Shown: one piece after another, positions 1-7,478 of the stretch
Position numbering within the stretch: position 1 is the first letter of the stretch
How the letters are laid out: each line of letters starts with the position of its first letter
From: Kiritimatiellia bacterium
Lineage (GTDB): Bacteria; Verrucomicrobiota; Kiritimatiellia; RFP12; DVOR01
Assembly: GCA_900771325.1 (NCBI GenBank)
Contig: CAAGNN010000065.1
Span: 1 to 39,313, forward strand
Length of the DNA: 39,313 nucleotides
Direction of reading: 5' to 3'
Notes under the pieces: model-generated
The model's database searches: none
Seen by the model: the letters and a program-made list of their open reading frames with translations, nothing else
What the model was told of the DNA's origin: nothing
Program-made: the position numbers and the translations under genes

Positions 1-1
1 G

Positions 2-763
2 GAGGGCGTACTGCTCATCTTGGAGCCGCGTACGGGCTCCCCGCGCTACTTCCTGTGCAAGGAGAATGCGCAGCCGGTCGCCATCACCGCCGAGGAGGCC
101 CAGGCCTGGGACCCGCCCAAGCCCGCGCAACCGAAACAGACGACCTGCTCGGATGCCAAAGGCTATTACACCATCCGGCAAAACGCCAAGGGTGGATGCA
201 CCTTGATCGCCATCCAGCCCTTCAATGGTAGTAGCCGCACGGTGGAAATCCCCAAAGAGACTCACTCCCCCCTTGGGCCGATTAACCAGGTGGGCGCCGG
301 CGCGATGCGTTCCATCGACGCGACGATGCAACTGCGCCTCCACCGTGAGGTCTACTTCGAGCCCTATGCCTTCCCCAAGGGCTCTCCGCGCGCCATCGCC
401 TTCCCTGGCAACGAGTGGCCGATCTTCTCGTGCAACACCTTCGCGGGCAAGATTCCGGAGTTCTATTCCTTCCATGCCGAGCATCTTGAAAACATCCCGC
501 CAGTCAAGGTGAAAGCCTTCGTCAAGGACCGCAATGCGCTCTACCTGAAGACGGCGCGCGGTTGCCTCCTGTTCCAAGCAAAGTCCGCCGATTGGGAAAC
601 GACGAGCTTCCGAGTCCCTGAGCGTGTCCAGGGGTTGGAGGTTGTCGGCATTCTGCCCGATGCCTTTGCCACGTGGCCTAACCTCAAGGAAGTCATCCTG
701 CCCGAACGCAAGGACTTTACGCTCTATCCCGGTGCCTTCAACGGCACGCAGTGCTCTCAGTAA
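2..763 (+). CDS. Leucine-rich (BspA/LRR_5-like) protein, 3' part
   Basis: The reading frame is open from the first bases, so the gene almost certainly begins upstream; a TTG at 20 is the first internal start codon but has no reason to be the true start. About 250 residues are visible. The last ~80 residues have the rhythm of LRR_5/BspA repeats: an aromatic-rich strand, then 'AFATWPNLKEVILPE' and 'PGAFNG', as in surface leucine-rich proteins of anaerobes. No catalytic motif or membrane segment is visible in this part. The following kinase, six bases downstream, carries the same type of repeat in its exodomain, so the two may be cotranscribed and work together at the cell surface. The N-terminal portion, perhaps another kinase or an anchor, is outside the window. 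Confidence 0.55.
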   Translation, partial: EGVLLILEPRTGSPRYFLCKENAQPVAITAEEAQAWDPPKPAQPKQTTCSDAKGYYTIRQNAKGGCTLIAIQPFNGSSRTVEIPKETHSPLGPINQVGAGAMRSIDATMQLRLHREVYFEPYAFPKGSPRAIAFPGNEWPIFSCNTFAGKIPEFYSFHAEHLENIPPVKVKAFVKDRNALYLKTARGCLLFQAKSADWETTSFRVPERVQGLEVVGILPDAFATWPNLKEVILPERKDFTLYPGAFNGTQCSQ

Positions 764-768
764 ATCTT

Positions 769-2298
769 ATGGCTACCACCTCCACCGTTCCCGTCATTCC
801 CCCGCGCACCGCCATCGGCGACTACCGCGTCCTCGAACGCTTCGCCTCCGGCGGTATGGGGGATCTCTATCGCGTGGTCAACCCCCTCTTGCGCGAAGTC
901 TTCGCGATGAAGGTCTTGCGCGACGACACCGGCGCCGGTCACCGCACCGAGAGTGTCCAGCGCTTCTTTGAGGAGGCCCGCACCACCGTCCGCCTCCGCC
1001 ACGGCAACATCGTCACCCTCCACACGATGGGCCTCGAGCCCATCTCCGGCCACCTCTACTTCATTATGGACTACGTGGGGCTCACCGCCCAGCGCCGCGC
1101 GCAGATCCTTGGCGAAGGCCCTTGGTTTGCCGCCCCCACCACCGAAGCCTCCGAGGAGACGCGCGAGCCGATGAGCCTGGAGGACCTCCTGACCCTCCGC
1201 GGCCCCATCCCCGAGGAGATCCTGCGCATTCTCGCTGCCGACATCGCCGCCGCCCTCAACCACGCCCACCAGGCCGGCGTGGTCCACTGCGACCTGAAGC
1301 CCGCCAACGTCCTCCTGCGCAACGACGGCCACGCCGTGGTTGGCGACTTCGGCATTGCCCGCGCCTATCGCGTGGCCGGCAGCGAGACGGCGAGCGGCAG
1401 CGCCATTCTGGGCACGCCCCACTATATGGCCCCCGAACAGCGCAGCGGCTCGGCCCCCCTCACGCCGGCCACCGACATCTACGCCTATGGTGTGATGCTC
1501 TACCGCCTGCTCACCGGCGCCTTCCCCGAGGGCGTCTGGAAGCGCCCCTCTGAGCTCGGCTTTAGCCCGGCCTGGGATCGCCTTTGCCAGGAGTGCCTGG
1601 CGCGCAACCCGGCCGACCGTTGGCCTTCGATGCGCCGCATTCACGCCTACCTGCGGATGATGCCCGAGCTCACCGAGCGCCTGAAAACCCAGCGCAGCCG
1701 CCGCTCCAACCGCCTACTCGCCTTCGTCAGCCTCGGCCTCCCGGCCGCTGCGCTTCTGGCTGCCGGCGCGCTCGTCCTCTTCCAGAGCCTGCGCCTTGCG
1801 GGCACCGACCGCCCGGTCTCCTGGGTTACTGTCCATCCCACACCCGAAGCCTTCGTCAAGGGCGATGTGGCCCGCGCTGAGGTGCGCCCCGAGGCCGCCG
1901 GAATGCTTGCCTATGATGCCGCCGCCCCGGCTGAGCTCCCGCTCCCGCCCCTTCCCCTCGAGCACATCAACCGCCTGGCCTTGCCCGAGACCACCCGCGT
2001 CCTGCCCCCGGGCTTTGGCGACCGCTTCCCCCGCCTGGAATACATCGTCTGCGCGCCCGGTAATCCCGTCTTCTTCGCCCAGGACGGCATTCTCTATCGC
2101 CGCGACGACCCTTCCCGCCCCGCGCTCCTGCCCCCGCGCCTCTTCGGTGCCATCACCCTCCCGGCGGCCGTCACCGACTTCCCGCACCCCTGGCCCGAGG
2201 CCGTCACCACCGCCACCACCCTCCGCTCCCAAACCGGCGCCTACGGCCGCGTCCTCTTCCTTCGCGCCCCTCACCCCGTCCGCTGGCTCGCGCGCTAA
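769..2298 (+). CDS. Transmembrane Ser/Thr protein kinase with LRR-like exodomain
   Basis: A 509-residue Hanks-type kinase. Visible motifs: glycine loop ASGGMG (26-31), VAIK-type lysine in FAMKVL (K48), catalytic loop HCDLKPAN (173-180), DFG (193-195) and APE (221-223). The usual HRD arginine is cysteine, so this is a non-RD kinase that probably does not need activation-loop phosphorylation. An insert of about 35 residues sits near 104-138. One membrane helix spans roughly 316-338. The ~170 residues beyond it would be outside the cytoplasm and contain 'APGNPVFFAQDGILYRRD', typical of LRR_5/BspA repeats, suggesting a ligand- or surface-sensing domain. I chose the ATG at 769, just after the upstream stop, over the GTG at 751, which overlaps it; no clear ribosome site helps. 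The stop lies three bases from the convergent antitoxin gene. Substrate unknown. Confidence 0.9.
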   Translation: MATTSTVPVIPPRTAIGDYRVLERFASGGMGDLYRVVNPLLREVFAMKVLRDDTGAGHRTESVQRFFEEARTTVRLRHGNIVTLHTMGLEPISGHLYFIMDYVGLTAQRRAQILGEGPWFAAPTTEASEETREPMSLEDLLTLRGPIPEEILRILAADIAAALNHAHQAGVVHCDLKPANVLLRNDGHAVVGDFGIARAYRVAGSETASGSAILGTPHYMAPEQRSGSAPLTPATDIYAYGVMLYRLLTGAFPEGVWKRPSELGFSPAWDRLCQECLARNPADRWPSMRRIHAYLRMMPELTERLKTQRSRRSNRLLAFVSLGLPAAALLAAGALVLFQSLRLAGTDRPVSWVTVHPTPEAFVKGDVARAEVRPEAAGMLAYDAAAPAELPLPPLPLEHINRLALPETTRVLPPGFGDRFPRLEYIVCAPGNPVFFAQDGILYRRDDPSRPALLPPRLFGAITLPAAVTDFPHPWPEAVTTATTLRSQTGAYGRVLFLRAPHPVRWLAR

Positions 2299-2301
2299 CA
2301 G

Positions 2302-3039
2302 TTAAAAGTTAAATTCGCCTTGCACATGCTGTGAATGTGGCCGTGGCGGGGCGTTGCGCTTGGGGTGGGTGAGGGGCTCGTGGGGGTGGAGGCGGAAGAA
2401 GCGCGGTGCGTCGCCGAGGGCTTCGGTGAGGCAGCCGAAGGCGTGGAGGGAGGCGTAGAAGGCGGCGGCGTAGGCTTGGGAGTTGAAGGAGCGGGTGGGG
2501 TTGAAGGCGAGGTCGGTGAAGCCATCGTGCGTGAGGAGCTCGGCGGCGAGGGCGGGGTTGGCCTGCAGGGCGCGGCAGTAGAGCCAATCGTAGAAGGCGT
2601 GGGGCGGATTGAGGGGCCAGAAGCGGCCGGCGTGGTAGAAGGCCGTGAGCGGGAGTGCGCGTTGGGTGACGAGCGTTTTGACTTCGCGCATTTCGGCCTT
2701 GCGCTCGGCCTCGGCCATCGTGAGCCACTGGGGGTGGGGGCCCAAGCCGTCGGGGTAGACCTTGGCGGCCTGGTAGTGGAGCTCCACGGGGAGGCCCTCG
2801 AGCTCAAGGTTGAGGGCGCTGAGGGCCACGCCATAGGGGTCGTTGCTGCGGGTGGAGATCTCCAAGGGGTGTGCGGCCAGCGCGCATTGGGCGATGGCGG
2901 ATTGGAGCGAGCGCAGGCACTTGGCCTGTTGCGCCTTGGCAAAGCCGGGGACCCACTGGAAGGCGATGGGCTCTTGGCGCACGCCGGGGGTGTTGGCTTC
3001 GCTGGGCAGGAGGGGCAGGAAGAGTGGGCGGGTGGTCAT
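2302..3039 (-). CDS. NADAR-family antitoxin of a DarT1-type system
   Basis: A 245-residue protein resembling the NADAR (DUF6977-type) antitoxins that accompany DarT1 toxins and remove ADP-ribose from guanine in DNA. Supporting features: the C-terminal half with 'HAFYDWLYCRAL', then 'FTDLAFNPTRSFNSQAYA', the pattern I associate with this family, and the partner gene directly upstream. The ATG at 3039 has AAGGAG in front; longer in-frame starts would run into darT. The stop is three bases from that of the convergent kinase. It lies 20 bases after the toxin gene, giving the order helicase-toxin-antitoxin. Family assignment rests on remembered motifs and context, so it is probable, not certain. 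Confidence 0.68.
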   Translation of the reverse strand: MTTRPLFLPLLPSEANTPGVRQEPIAFQWVPGFAKAQQAKCLRSLQSAIAQCALAAHPLEISTRSNDPYGVALSALNLELEGLPVELHYQAAKVYPDGLGPHPQWLTMAEAERKAEMREVKTLVTQRALPLTAFYHAGRFWPLNPPHAFYDWLYCRALQANPALAAELLTHDGFTDLAFNPTRSFNSQAYAAAFYASLHAFGCLTEALGDAPRFFRLHPHEPLTHPKRNAPPRPHSQHVQGEFNF

Positions 3040-3059
3040 TAGGGAGCTCCTTTCTTGGA

Positions 3060-3686
3060 TTACTCGAAGTGTTCGGGGTTGACTTGGAAGGGGAGGTTGT
3101 CGGGGTCGCCCCCTTCGGTTTCGACGGTGAAGCGGAAGTGGCGCAAGGCTTTTTCGTCCTTGACGCAGATGGCGCGGATGGCCGAGAGGGGGATGTCGCC
3201 GGGGTAGAGGGTTTCGGCCTGGCGGCAGGTGGGGAAGGGGGCGGTGGGCGAGGGGAAGAGGGCTTCGAAGCCGTCTATGCCTTGGCCCCAATGGGCGCGG
3301 TTGGCGGCGGCGTTGGTGGTGGTGAAGTTCACGCCGGGGTGGGCGCAGAGGATGGGATCAAGCTCCAGGACGCACCAGGCGAGGTCCTGCACGCCCATCA
3401 GGTTGCAGAGGTTGTTCCGGAAGCGGCGGAAGAGCCCGGCGTTGGTGCGCTGGAGCGAAAGGTTGATGCAGTCGGTGCGGCGGTCGAGGCGCAGACGGTC
3501 GTTGCGCTGGATGTAGTCGAGCAGATCGCTCTCGGGGTGGGCGGCGGCGTAGGCGCGGACGCGGTCCATCGGCATAATGGCGTGGCAATCGAGCATTCCC
3601 AGGAGGTTGACCAAAGGGGTGAAGTGGATGAGGCGGGTGATGGTGTGGCGCTCAAGGGCGGCGAGAATGGCGGTGTCGAGTTCCAT
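3060..3686 (-). CDS. darT: DarT-type ADP-ribosyltransferase toxin (DUF4433)
   Basis: A 208-residue protein with the DarT pattern. The N-terminal 'ITRLIHFTPLVNLL' matches the NAD-binding opening motif of DUF4433. The middle has an 'INLSLQRTNAGLF' strand, and the C-terminal 'RQAETLYPGDIPLSAI' carries the conserved glutamate (QAE) expected to be catalytic. DarT enzymes transfer ADP-ribose from NAD+ to bases in single-stranded DNA (thymine or guanine), stalling replication; a partner hydrolase reverses this. Here the partner is NADAR-like and not a macrodomain DarG, which favours the guanine-modifying DarT1 branch. AGAAAGGA precedes the ATG. It lies 24 bases after the helicase stop, so the three genes are probably one transcript. 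Confidence 0.78.
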   Translation of the reverse strand: MELDTAILAALERHTITRLIHFTPLVNLLGMLDCHAIMPMDRVRAYAAAHPESDLLDYIQRNDRLRLDRRTDCINLSLQRTNAGLFRRFRNNLCNLMGVQDLAWCVLELDPILCAHPGVNFTTTNAAANRAHWGQGIDGFEALFPSPTAPFPTCRQAETLYPGDIPLSAIRAICVKDEKALRHFRFTVETEGGDPDNLPFQVNPEHFE

Positions 3687-3710
3687 AGCGGGATCCTTTC
3701 TGGGGGGGCG

Positions 3711-5054
3711 TTAGCGGGTGAAGAGGTCGTTGGCCGGGGCCAGGAGGGGCGAAGGGCGGCCGGTGGGGGGATAGGCCACGAAGAGGCGGCAGGTGGTGCG
3801 GCTCATCGCCACATAGAGCAACTTGCGATGGGCGTGGTTGACGGCCTCTTCCTCGCTCATCGGGAAGCACTCGGCCGAGCAATCCATCAGCACCACGTAG
3901 GGGAAGTCGAGCCCCTTGAGCCCGTGGTAGGTGGAGAGTTCAATGGGCGCGTTGCGCAGGAACTTCCGGGCTTGGGCCAGGCGTTCGCGCGTGGGGAAGG
4001 CAAAGACGACTTGGCCGGGGTGCGCTTTGACGAGGGCGCGCAGTTCGTCGGGGATGGCGGTGGGCGAGGCCTGGATGAGCGCGGGCTTGGCGGAGGCGTC
4101 GTCGGCGCTTTCGGCGGGCAACTCGTGGAGGGTGGATTCCTCCTCGGGCGGCTGTTCGCCAAGGATGGCTTCGGCGGCCTGGGCCACCGGGCGGGGATTG
4201 CGGTAGTTCTTGGTGAGGGTGAAGGGGTGGTAGCCGTAGGGCTTGAGGAGGGTGCGCAGTTCGCGCGGCATCGCGCCCTGGGGGTAGATGTGCTGGGCGC
4301 TGTCGGCCAAGAGGGTGCAGCTGCCGCCGTTCTGCCAATCGATCTGGCGCAGCAGGAGCGTGAGCATTACCGGCGAGAGATCTTGCGCCTCGTCGATGAC
4401 CAGGTGGCGGAAGGTGGGCTGCATCGGGCGCGCGAGCAGACTCAGGTGCAGGTCCTGCCAATCGGCCTTGCCGCAGGCGTGCAGGTGCTCGTCGTAGCGC
4501 ACCTTCAACTGCCAGAGCAGGGCGCGGTCCTCTTGGGTGACGCGGACGGCTCGGCCGCGGCCCTCGCGATTGGCCGCCTGGTAGGCCTCGAGCGAGGCGA
4601 GTGCGCGACCCTTCATCCAGGCGATCTCCTCCAGGTAGAACTTGGCCGGCTTGGTGGCAATGGCGGAGGTGCGTTCGCCAAAGACCTCTGCGCGCACCGC
4701 CTCCAGGTGCGCCACGCACTCGGGTTCGGAGGCGAGCAGGTCGCCAGAGAGTCGGCCGCCAAGGTATGTCCTGACGAAATACGCATCGGCCGTGCGGACA
4801 GTCGGCAGGGGCCCCTTCCGCTGCCACGGAAAGAGCGCAGAGACGGTCTCGGTCAGCTTTCGGTTGTAGGCCATATAGCCCACTTTGCCCCCAAAGAGGT
4901 CCCCCTCGGCCATCGCCTGCTTCACGCGATGAATGGCCACCACGGTCTTGCCCGTCCCGGCGCCGCCCTGGACAAAGAGCGAGCGCTCGATCGCGAAGTT
5001 GACGATCTTCTTCTGCTCGCCAGAGAGCTGGGTTTGAGTGGGCATACGCTTCAT
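3711..5054 (-). CDS. SF1 (UvrD/REP-like) helicase next to DarT/NADAR
   Basis: A 447-residue superfamily 1 helicase. Motifs in order: Q-type 'LSGEQKKIV', Walker A GGAGTGKT (30-37), motif II 'HLVIDEAQDLSP', motif III-like 'LLADSAQHIYP', motif IV 'LTKNYRNP', motif V 'STYHGLKGLDFPYVV' and motif VI 'LLYVAMSRTT'. It is shorter than full UvrD, so the 1B/2B subdomains are reduced. The ATG at 5054 has AGAGGAG before it; a longer open frame to 5177 has no such site. It is the first gene of the operon with darT and the antitoxin. Whether it serves the toxin system, for example by unwinding or repairing ADP-ribosylated DNA, is inference from adjacency. No nuclease domain is visible. Confidence 0.85.
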   Translation of the reverse strand: MKRMPTQTQLSGEQKKIVNFAIERSLFVQGGAGTGKTVVAIHRVKQAMAEGDLFGGKVGYMAYNRKLTETVSALFPWQRKGPLPTVRTADAYFVRTYLGGRLSGDLLASEPECVAHLEAVRAEVFGERTSAIATKPAKFYLEEIAWMKGRALASLEAYQAANREGRGRAVRVTQEDRALLWQLKVRYDEHLHACGKADWQDLHLSLLARPMQPTFRHLVIDEAQDLSPVMLTLLLRQIDWQNGGSCTLLADSAQHIYPQGAMPRELRTLLKPYGYHPFTLTKNYRNPRPVAQAAEAILGEQPPEEESTLHELPAESADDASAKPALIQASPTAIPDELRALVKAHPGQVVFAFPTRERLAQARKFLRNAPIELSTYHGLKGLDFPYVVLMDCSAECFPMSEEEAVNHAHRKLLYVAMSRTTCRLFVAYPPTGRPSPLLAPANDLFTR

Positions 5055-5225
5055 TGTGGGCTCCTCTTTTGGGGGTTGACGGCGCGCATTATGGCGCAAC
5101 CACCCCGAAAGCGGGCCGTTGGAGTTATCCGCGGACCTCCGCCGCACAAAAACGCTCCGGCCCGGGCCATTTGGCACCGGGCCGGAGCAAACTCATCACA
5201 CGCGGCGGCAGAACTCGCCCGCGCC

Positions 5226-5335
5226 CCGAGCAGAACTATTAAGACTAAGTCTTATTGCAATTAACAGCCAGTCTTAATTGAATTAACAGTTAGTCTTAAT
5301 TCAATTAAGTCTGAGCCTTAATAATCCCGCTCGGG
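5226..5335 (-). repeat. 22-bp tandem array A (AGTCTTAAT core)
   Basis: AT-rich units start at 5248, 5270, 5292 and 5314, exactly 22 bp apart. Each begins AGTCTTATT, AGTCTTAATT (twice) or AGCCTTAATA, and the first two continue AATTAACAG. An inverted copy (ATTAAGACT, 5238-5246) precedes them. Unit 3 is nearly palindromic over 5292-5311. The array lies in a 400-bp gap after the stop of the Card1 gene and about 180 bp upstream of the helicase start. The 22-bp phase (two helical turns) suits protein binding; hairpin formation on the transcript is an alternative. The rest of the gap (5055-5225, 5336-5455) shows nothing clear. Confidence 0.8.
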
Positions 5336-5455
5336 GCGGCAGGCTATTGGCGAACGCCGGGATGGATGTTGAACGAGGGCTGATCGCAACGAGACCTGGC
5401 GCGAACACTGGTCGATCTCGCGTGGAATTGGGGGAGTGTTCCGCCGTGTGGAGGG

Positions 5456-6595
5456 TTAGGGGGTGGCGGGCGGGGGCAAGAAGGCGGTAGCCAGGGCTTG
5501 CTTTAATTGGGGCAAGTTATCAAAGACCTTAACTTGCAGCAGATTTGCTCGTTCGCGATCGAGTTTTCCCAAGGGGGCAATCGAGACGAGTGCGCCCTTG
5601 GCTTTTAGCCCCTGTTGGCTGGCGAGGTGGGCGACCTTGTAGAGCGCGTTATCTACGCGCGTATCGCCCTTCTTCTGCCGGAAGTTGCGCGCTTTGCATT
5701 CGAGGATATAGAGCTCGTTGCGATGGAGAAGGACCACGTCCAGTTCGTTGCGCATTTGGCTATTTTGGGCGCGCAAGACGACATTCATCAAGCAGCGCTC
5801 CTTGGGGATATGCAGCTCCTTTAGGCAACGGAAGGTGTATAGTTCCAGCCAGCCACCTCGCGCGAAGTCCCGAGCGGCTGGGCTTGCGAAGGTAAAGTCT
5901 TTTCCTGAAGCCAACAGGTAGCTTTGCTGAAGGGCAGCGAAGAGTGCGTCCCAAGCCGCGGGGCGCGGATAGGTTTTGACGAGTTGTTTGGCATTCAGGT
6001 CGTTCTTAGATTCGGCCTCACTTGCGATGGCGTTCAAGGTGACGAGCGCGCGACGCCATTCGGTGATGTGTTTGGCCACCGTTTCGGCAAAGGTCTGCCA
6101 GGTGGAAGGCGTTTCACTGCGAGCGCTTTGCTCTTCGATGACATACCCATTCAGCTCAAGGACGGTCTGGATGGTGGGGGGCTTGAGCGGGACTTCGCCC
6201 TGGCGTTCGGGCGGGGCTTCACGGTCGGTCAACCAGAGTAAACGGTCGGTTTGCGCGTCGACATAGAAGAGGGGCTTACCTGCCATTCGGAAGACCTCTT
6301 GAGCGGCAATGGCCATCAGTTTGGTGCCGCCGGTGGCGTTGAGCACAAGGTCCTCCGCTTCGTGTTGCGCCACCCAGGAGGTGAAGACCTCTAGTAAGGC
6401 GGGGAGCTCTGTGGCGGCAGGGAGGTCGAGAAACTCGGGTGCGGGAAGTCCGTGGTTGCAACAAACCTGGGCGAAGGTCTGTGCCCGCTGCTTCATCTCC
6501 GGAGTGACGGCCAGGGTAATGGCTTTGGGCTTCAAGGTGTGAAGCGGGAGATAGTTTGGCATCGGCTGGGCGGAGATGAGGCAGAGGATATGCAT
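5456..6595 (-). CDS. Card1/Can2-type CARF nuclease
   Basis: A 379-residue protein with an N-terminal CARF domain ('MHILCLISAQP' at the start, 'LVLNATGGTKLMA' loop at 83-95) and a C-terminal PD-(D/E)XK nuclease: GGWLE (247-251), 'NELDVVLL' with D286, and 'YILECKAR' with E299 and K301. This is the layout of Card1/Can2 (DUF1887), which cyclic tetra-adenylate switches on to nick DNA and cut RNA, driving dormancy or cell death during phage attack. AGGAAGGA precedes the ATG. It is the last gene of the leftward CRISPR operon, 19 bases after cmr1, so its signal would come from the Cas10 encoded five genes upstream. Which ring size activates this copy cannot be read from sequence. Confidence 0.88.
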   Translation of the reverse strand: MHILCLISAQPMPNYLPLHTLKPKAITLAVTPEMKQRAQTFAQVCCNHGLPAPEFLDLPAATELPALLEVFTSWVAQHEAEDLVLNATGGTKLMAIAAQEVFRMAGKPLFYVDAQTDRLLWLTDREAPPERQGEVPLKPPTIQTVLELNGYVIEEQSARSETPSTWQTFAETVAKHITEWRRALVTLNAIASEAESKNDLNAKQLVKTYPRPAAWDALFAALQQSYLLASGKDFTFASPAARDFARGGWLELYTFRCLKELHIPKERCLMNVVLRAQNSQMRNELDVVLLHRNELYILECKARNFRQKKGDTRVDNALYKVAHLASQQGLKAKGALVSIAPLGKLDRERANLLQVKVFDNLPQLKQALATAFLPPPATP

Positions 6596-6614
6596 AATGT
6601 TCCTTCCTGGGAGA

Positions 6615-7478
6615 TTAGAGCGCTTGCCAGTGATGGTTAAGGAGGTAGTCGCGGACTTCGCCTTCTAGCGAGTTTGGGTCACAGGCGTTATCGGTGTAGA
6701 GGCAGAAGGCGTGGAAGCCGTCGGTGGATTGAAGGGGGCGCAGATGGAGCGCGGCGGCTTGGCGCGGGGAACTGGAGCCGAGCGCGGCTGCCGCGGGATT
6801 GGTGGGGTGGAGATTCTTGCTTTTCCGGAGGTCTTGGAGGGTGGCGCCGAGGTGTTCGTGGGCCTTGAGGGCTGAGGCGAAGCGCTCGGGGGCCTCGAAG
6901 AGGTAGACCTTCCGGGGCTTTAGCGCCTTGGCCAGGGCGCGCACGCGCTCAAGGGTTGGCAATGGCGTTTCGGCGAGGGCACCGAAGCCGCGCGTGGCAC
7001 GCAGACCGAGGGCACCGAAGGTGCAGAAGACCTCGATGGCGAGATCCAACTTCTCCCAGAGCGCGTCGACCGGGCGAACTTCGTCGATGAGGAGCGTGAA
7101 GGCGGCCCCTTCGCCGAGGTAGTGTTGCCCTTGGGTGCGGTGGATCTTCTCCTTGTCATCAGAGTCCTTGGCCTTATTGCCGGAGACCTTGGCGAAGTAG
7201 CTCAGGTAGCCGTAGGACGTGTTGGGGACGCAAGGGACTTCGCCCCTGTTCTTACCAAACTCTCCGGTCACCACGCGGACGCGGACGGCAGAAGCGACGG
7301 TACCATTATGGACGCCGCCGAAGAGTGCTTTCTCCTCCTCAATCGTACCGCCGAGGACGCGGAACCACCAACGCAACGCACCGCGGATGGAGGGCGCGCG
7401 GACCTCGGGGCTGTTTTGGTTCGCCCCGGCTAGGAAGGCAGGGGTAATGAAGGTGAGTGACTTCTCAAGGTGTCTCAT
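6615..7478 (-). CDS. cmr1: Type III-B RAMP protein Cmr1
   Basis: A 287-residue RAMP protein. The opening 'TFITPAFLAGANQNSPEVRA' with 'SIRGALRWWFRVLGG' is the Cmr1 signature. Cmr1 caps the crRNA 3' end of the Cmr complex and helps hold target RNA. A glycine-rich stretch, 'FGALGLRATRGFGALAE', is typical of RAMP G-loops. It is at the short end for Cmr1. Its start overlaps the end of cmr6 by 14 bases, implying coupled translation. Placing cmr1 last among the cmr genes, after cmr6, is a rearranged gene order compared with the textbook cmr1-to-cmr6 order. Confidence 0.92.
   Translation of the reverse strand: MRHLEKSLTFITPAFLAGANQNSPEVRAPSIRGALRWWFRVLGGTIEEEKALFGGVHNGTVASAVRVRVVTGEFGKNRGEVPCVPNTSYGYLSYFAKVSGNKAKDSDDKEKIHRTQGQHYLGEGAAFTLLIDEVRPVDALWEKLDLAIEVFCTFGALGLRATRGFGALAETPLPTLERVRALAKALKPRKVYLFEAPERFASALKAHEHLGATLQDLRKSKNLHPTNPAAAALGSSSPRQAAALHLRPLQSTDGFHAFCLYTDNACDPNSLEGEVRDYLLNHHWQAL

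Noticed and set aside
2871..5264. A 797-codon open frame on the plus strand over the helicase and DarT genes
   Set aside because: Glycine/glutamate-rich, low-complexity translation typical of an antisense frame in GC-rich DNA. The opposite strand encodes recognisable helicase and DarT motifs with ribosome sites.
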